NCBI GenBank assembly: GCA_021203685.1
Contig: JAJQAS010000162.1
Coordinates: 1 to 14,617, forward strand
DNA length: 14,617 nt
Direction of reading: 5' to 3'
Source of the DNA: Clostridiales bacterium
Lineage (GTDB): Bacteria > Bacillota > Clostridia > Oscillospirales > Oscillospiraceae
Within the stretch, counting starts at the first letter, position 1, and each line of letters begins with the position of its first letter. This document shows, piece by piece, positions 12,847-14,617 of this stretch. The translations under genes were made by a program, and so were the position numbers. Below the pieces are notes generated by a model, which saw only the letters and a program-made list of their open reading frames with translations, made no database searches and was not told the DNA's origin.

Positions 12847-14543
12847 ATTCACTGGTACTTCTGATCATCGGCGTCGCCGTTTTGGTCTGCGGCTACATTT
12901 TTTACGGCGGCTGGCTGTGCAAGCAGTGGGGCGTGGGTGAGACCGATGAGGAGACTCCCGCGCACACCATGGAAGACGGCGTGGACTACGTCCCGGCCAA
13001 AGCCCCCGTACTGATGGGCCATCACTTTTCCTCCATCGCCGGTGCCGGCCCCATCACCGGCCCCATCAACGCCGCTGCGTTTGGCTGGCTGCCTGTCACC
13101 CTGTGGGTGCTGGTGGGCGGCATCTTCTTCGGCGGTGTCCATGACTTCGGTGCCCTGTTCGCCTCCGTCCGGCACAAGGGCCAGTCCATCGGTGAGATCA
13201 TCGCCTCCACTATGGGCCGCCGTGCCAAGCGTCTGTTCCTGATCTTCGCTTACCTGACCCTGATTCTGGTGGTGGCCGCGTTCGCCTCCATCGTGGCGGG
13301 CACCTTCGCCGCCACCGTGGACGAGGCCGGCGCCATCGACGTGGCCTCCTCCGCCTCCGCCGCTTCCGTGGCCATGATCTCCATCATGTTCATCGTGGTG
13401 GCCATCCTGTTCGGCGTTCTGGTCTATCGCCGTGGCGCTTCCATGGGCGTGTGTACCATCGTTGGCATCATCGCCATCTGCATCTGCATGGGCGTGGGCA
13501 TGAACTGGCACCCCATCTACCTGACCTCCTCCACCTGGATGATCATCATCGGCATCTACATCGCCGTGGCTTCTGTGGCTCCTGTGTGGATCCTGCTCCA
13601 GCCCCGTGACTACCTGTCCTCCTTCCTGCTGTACGCCATGCTGGCGGTGGCTCTGGTGGGCGTCGTCGGCGCGCATCCCTCCATGGACGCCATGCCCGCC
13701 TTCGGCGGCTTCAACGTGAACGGCTCCTATCTGTTCCCCGTTCTGTTCACCACCGTGGCCTGCGGCGCCATTTCCGGCTTCCACTCCCTGGTCTCCTCCG
13801 GCACCACCTCCAAGCAGCTGGACAAAGAGACCGACGCCAAGCCCATCGCCTACGGCGGTATGCTGCTGGAGTGCGTGCTGGCCATCCTGACCCTGTGCGC
13901 TGTGGCCTATTCCTACAAGATCAACGGCGGCAGCCTGGACGGTCTGGGCGCGGTCGCCATCTTCGCCGGCGGCATCTCCAAGATGGTCGCCACCATCCCC
14001 GGCCTGGCTGGGGCCGAGGGCATCCTCTACAAGCTGCTGAGCCTGGCCTACTCCGCCTTCTGCCTGACCTCTCTGGACACCGCCACCCGTCTGGCCCGCT
14101 TCATGTTCCAGGAGCTGTGGGTCGATGAGGGCGAAGAGCCCACCGGCTACAAGGCCGTCCTCTCCAACACCTATGTGGCCACCGCCATCTCCGTGGTGCT
14201 GGGCGTCGCCCTGGGCATGACCGGCTACTCCAAGATCTGGGGTCTGTTCGGCGCTGCCAACCAGCTGCTGGCTGGCCTGGGCCTGCTGGCCGTGGCTACC
14301 TGGCTGGGCAACGTGGGCAAGAACAACAAGATGTTCCTGTTCCCCATGGGCTTCATGCTGGTCGTCACCATCTGCAGCCTGATCCTGACCATTAAGACCC
14401 AGCTGGGTCTCATCACCGCCGGCGGCGCTGACTGGGGCCCCTATGCCCAGGTCGTCATCGCCTGCCTGCTGGTGGTCCTGGCCATCATCCTGGCTGTTGA
14501 GGGCATTCAGACCCTGAGCAAACAGGCGAAGGCAAAAGCCTGA
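12843..14543 (+). CDS. cstA: CstA-family carbon-starvation/pyruvate-peptide transporter
   Basis: This 566-residue polytopic membrane protein belongs to the CstA family, whose E. coli members CstA and BtsT take up pyruvate (peptide uptake was also proposed). Signatures include DGVDYVPAKAPVLMGHHF (45-62), SSIAGAGPITGPI, GGVHDFGALFASVRHKGQSI (98-117), SGTTSKQLD and the late SLDTATRLARFMFQEL segment. It is shorter than E. coli CstA (about 700) but close to the compact form usual in Clostridia. The ATG at 12843 overlaps the previous stop; AAGGAG sits about 14 nt upstream (12825-12829). Codon choice differs from its neighbours: Arg is mostly CGT or CGC rather than CGG, and Leu is almost always CTG, as in highly expressed genes. 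Confidence 0.95.
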   Translation: MNSLVLLIIGVAVLVCGYIFYGGWLCKQWGVGETDEETPAHTMEDGVDYVPAKAPVLMGHHFSSIAGAGPITGPINAAAFGWLPVTLWVLVGGIFFGGVHDFGALFASVRHKGQSIGEIIASTMGRRAKRLFLIFAYLTLILVVAAFASIVAGTFAATVDEAGAIDVASSASAASVAMISIMFIVVAILFGVLVYRRGASMGVCTIVGIIAICICMGVGMNWHPIYLTSSTWMIIIGIYIAVASVAPVWILLQPRDYLSSFLLYAMLAVALVGVVGAHPSMDAMPAFGGFNVNGSYLFPVLFTTVACGAISGFHSLVSSGTTSKQLDKETDAKPIAYGGMLLECVLAILTLCAVAYSYKINGGSLDGLGAVAIFAGGISKMVATIPGLAGAEGILYKLLSLAYSAFCLTSLDTATRLARFMFQELWVDEGEEPTGYKAVLSNTYVATAISVVLGVALGMTGYSKIWGLFGAANQLLAGLGLLAVATWLGNVGKNNKMFLFPMGFMLVVTICSLILTIKTQLGLITAGGADWGPYAQVVIACLLVVLAIILAVEGIQTLSKQAKAKA

Positions 14544-14617
14544 CCTGTCACACACCTCCTCTTCCTGTTACTATAATATTTGCCCCTTGGTTATGGCAGC
14601 CAGCCATAGGCATGGGA
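14544..14617 (+). promoter_or_regulatory. Possible -10 element and small hairpin at the right edge
   Basis: After the cstA stop there is TATAAT (14572-14577) without a clear -35, then a dyad TATGGC (14592-14597) and GCCATA (14603-14608) with loop AGCCA. No T-run follows within the window, so no cstA terminator can be called. This may be the promoter and operator of the next gene. Confidence 0.3.

Noticed and set aside
12849..14555. 568-codon open frame opposite cstA, Gly/His/Asp/Gln-rich
   Set aside because: Looks repetitive only because it mirrors biased codons of a membrane protein; cstA is unambiguous.

Overview
The window looks like chromosomal DNA of a GC-rich Gram-positive anaerobe, most likely a gut Oscillospiraceae (Flavonifractor, Lawsonibacter or Oscillibacter type). 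This rests on the GC-rich codon use, strong AGGAGG-type ribosome binding sites, a TagF-like teichoic-acid polymerase, BioY under a Firmicutes-type BirA operator, and a Tn916-like integrase. The taxon is inferred from gene style only.

Region 1 (1-2390) is the accessory part. Two leftward genes, a short coiled-coil protein and a Cys-rich mini-protein running off the window, sit downstream of a leftward, catalytically complete tyrosine recombinase. A perfect 14-bp inverted repeat (780-793 and 2248-2261) brackets the recombinase. The bracketed DNA also holds arm-site-like repeat pairs near each end and a near-consensus sigma-A promoter (TTGACA, 17 bp, TATACT) at 2157-2185. That promoter points rightward out of the segment, into about 160 bp without a gene and then a terminator. 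Inverting the segment would aim it at the leftward operon starting at 620, which has no convincing promoter of its own. My main proposal is a self-contained phase switch, drawn here in the OFF orientation. The alternative is a Tn916-like element reduced to its integrase.

Region 2 (2339-5458, minus strand) is a two-gene unit: a rhomboid protease with a charged tail, then a 659-residue in-frame fusion of an EstA/esterase-D-like hydrolase with a PatB/MalY-type PLP C-S lyase. A strong terminator at 2339-2390 closes it.

Region 3 (5459-6487) has divergent promoters and a rightward TauE/SafE-family exporter, ending in a terminator shared with the convergent gene. Region 4 (6509-10596, minus strand) holds a short-chain dehydrogenase followed by a 1038-residue TagF-like glycerophosphotransferase. 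The gap between them carries two different direct-repeat pairs.

Region 5 (10684-11948) holds an Arg-rich, possibly degenerate ferritin-like protein, then bioY with a perfect BirA operator overlapping its promoter and a terminator after it. Region 6 (11949-14617) is an AT-rich regulatory stretch with a strong hairpin, then an unrecognised 187-residue protein joined by an ATGA overlap to a CstA-family transporter whose codon use suggests high expression. No rRNA, tRNA, CRISPR array or transposase IS was seen.
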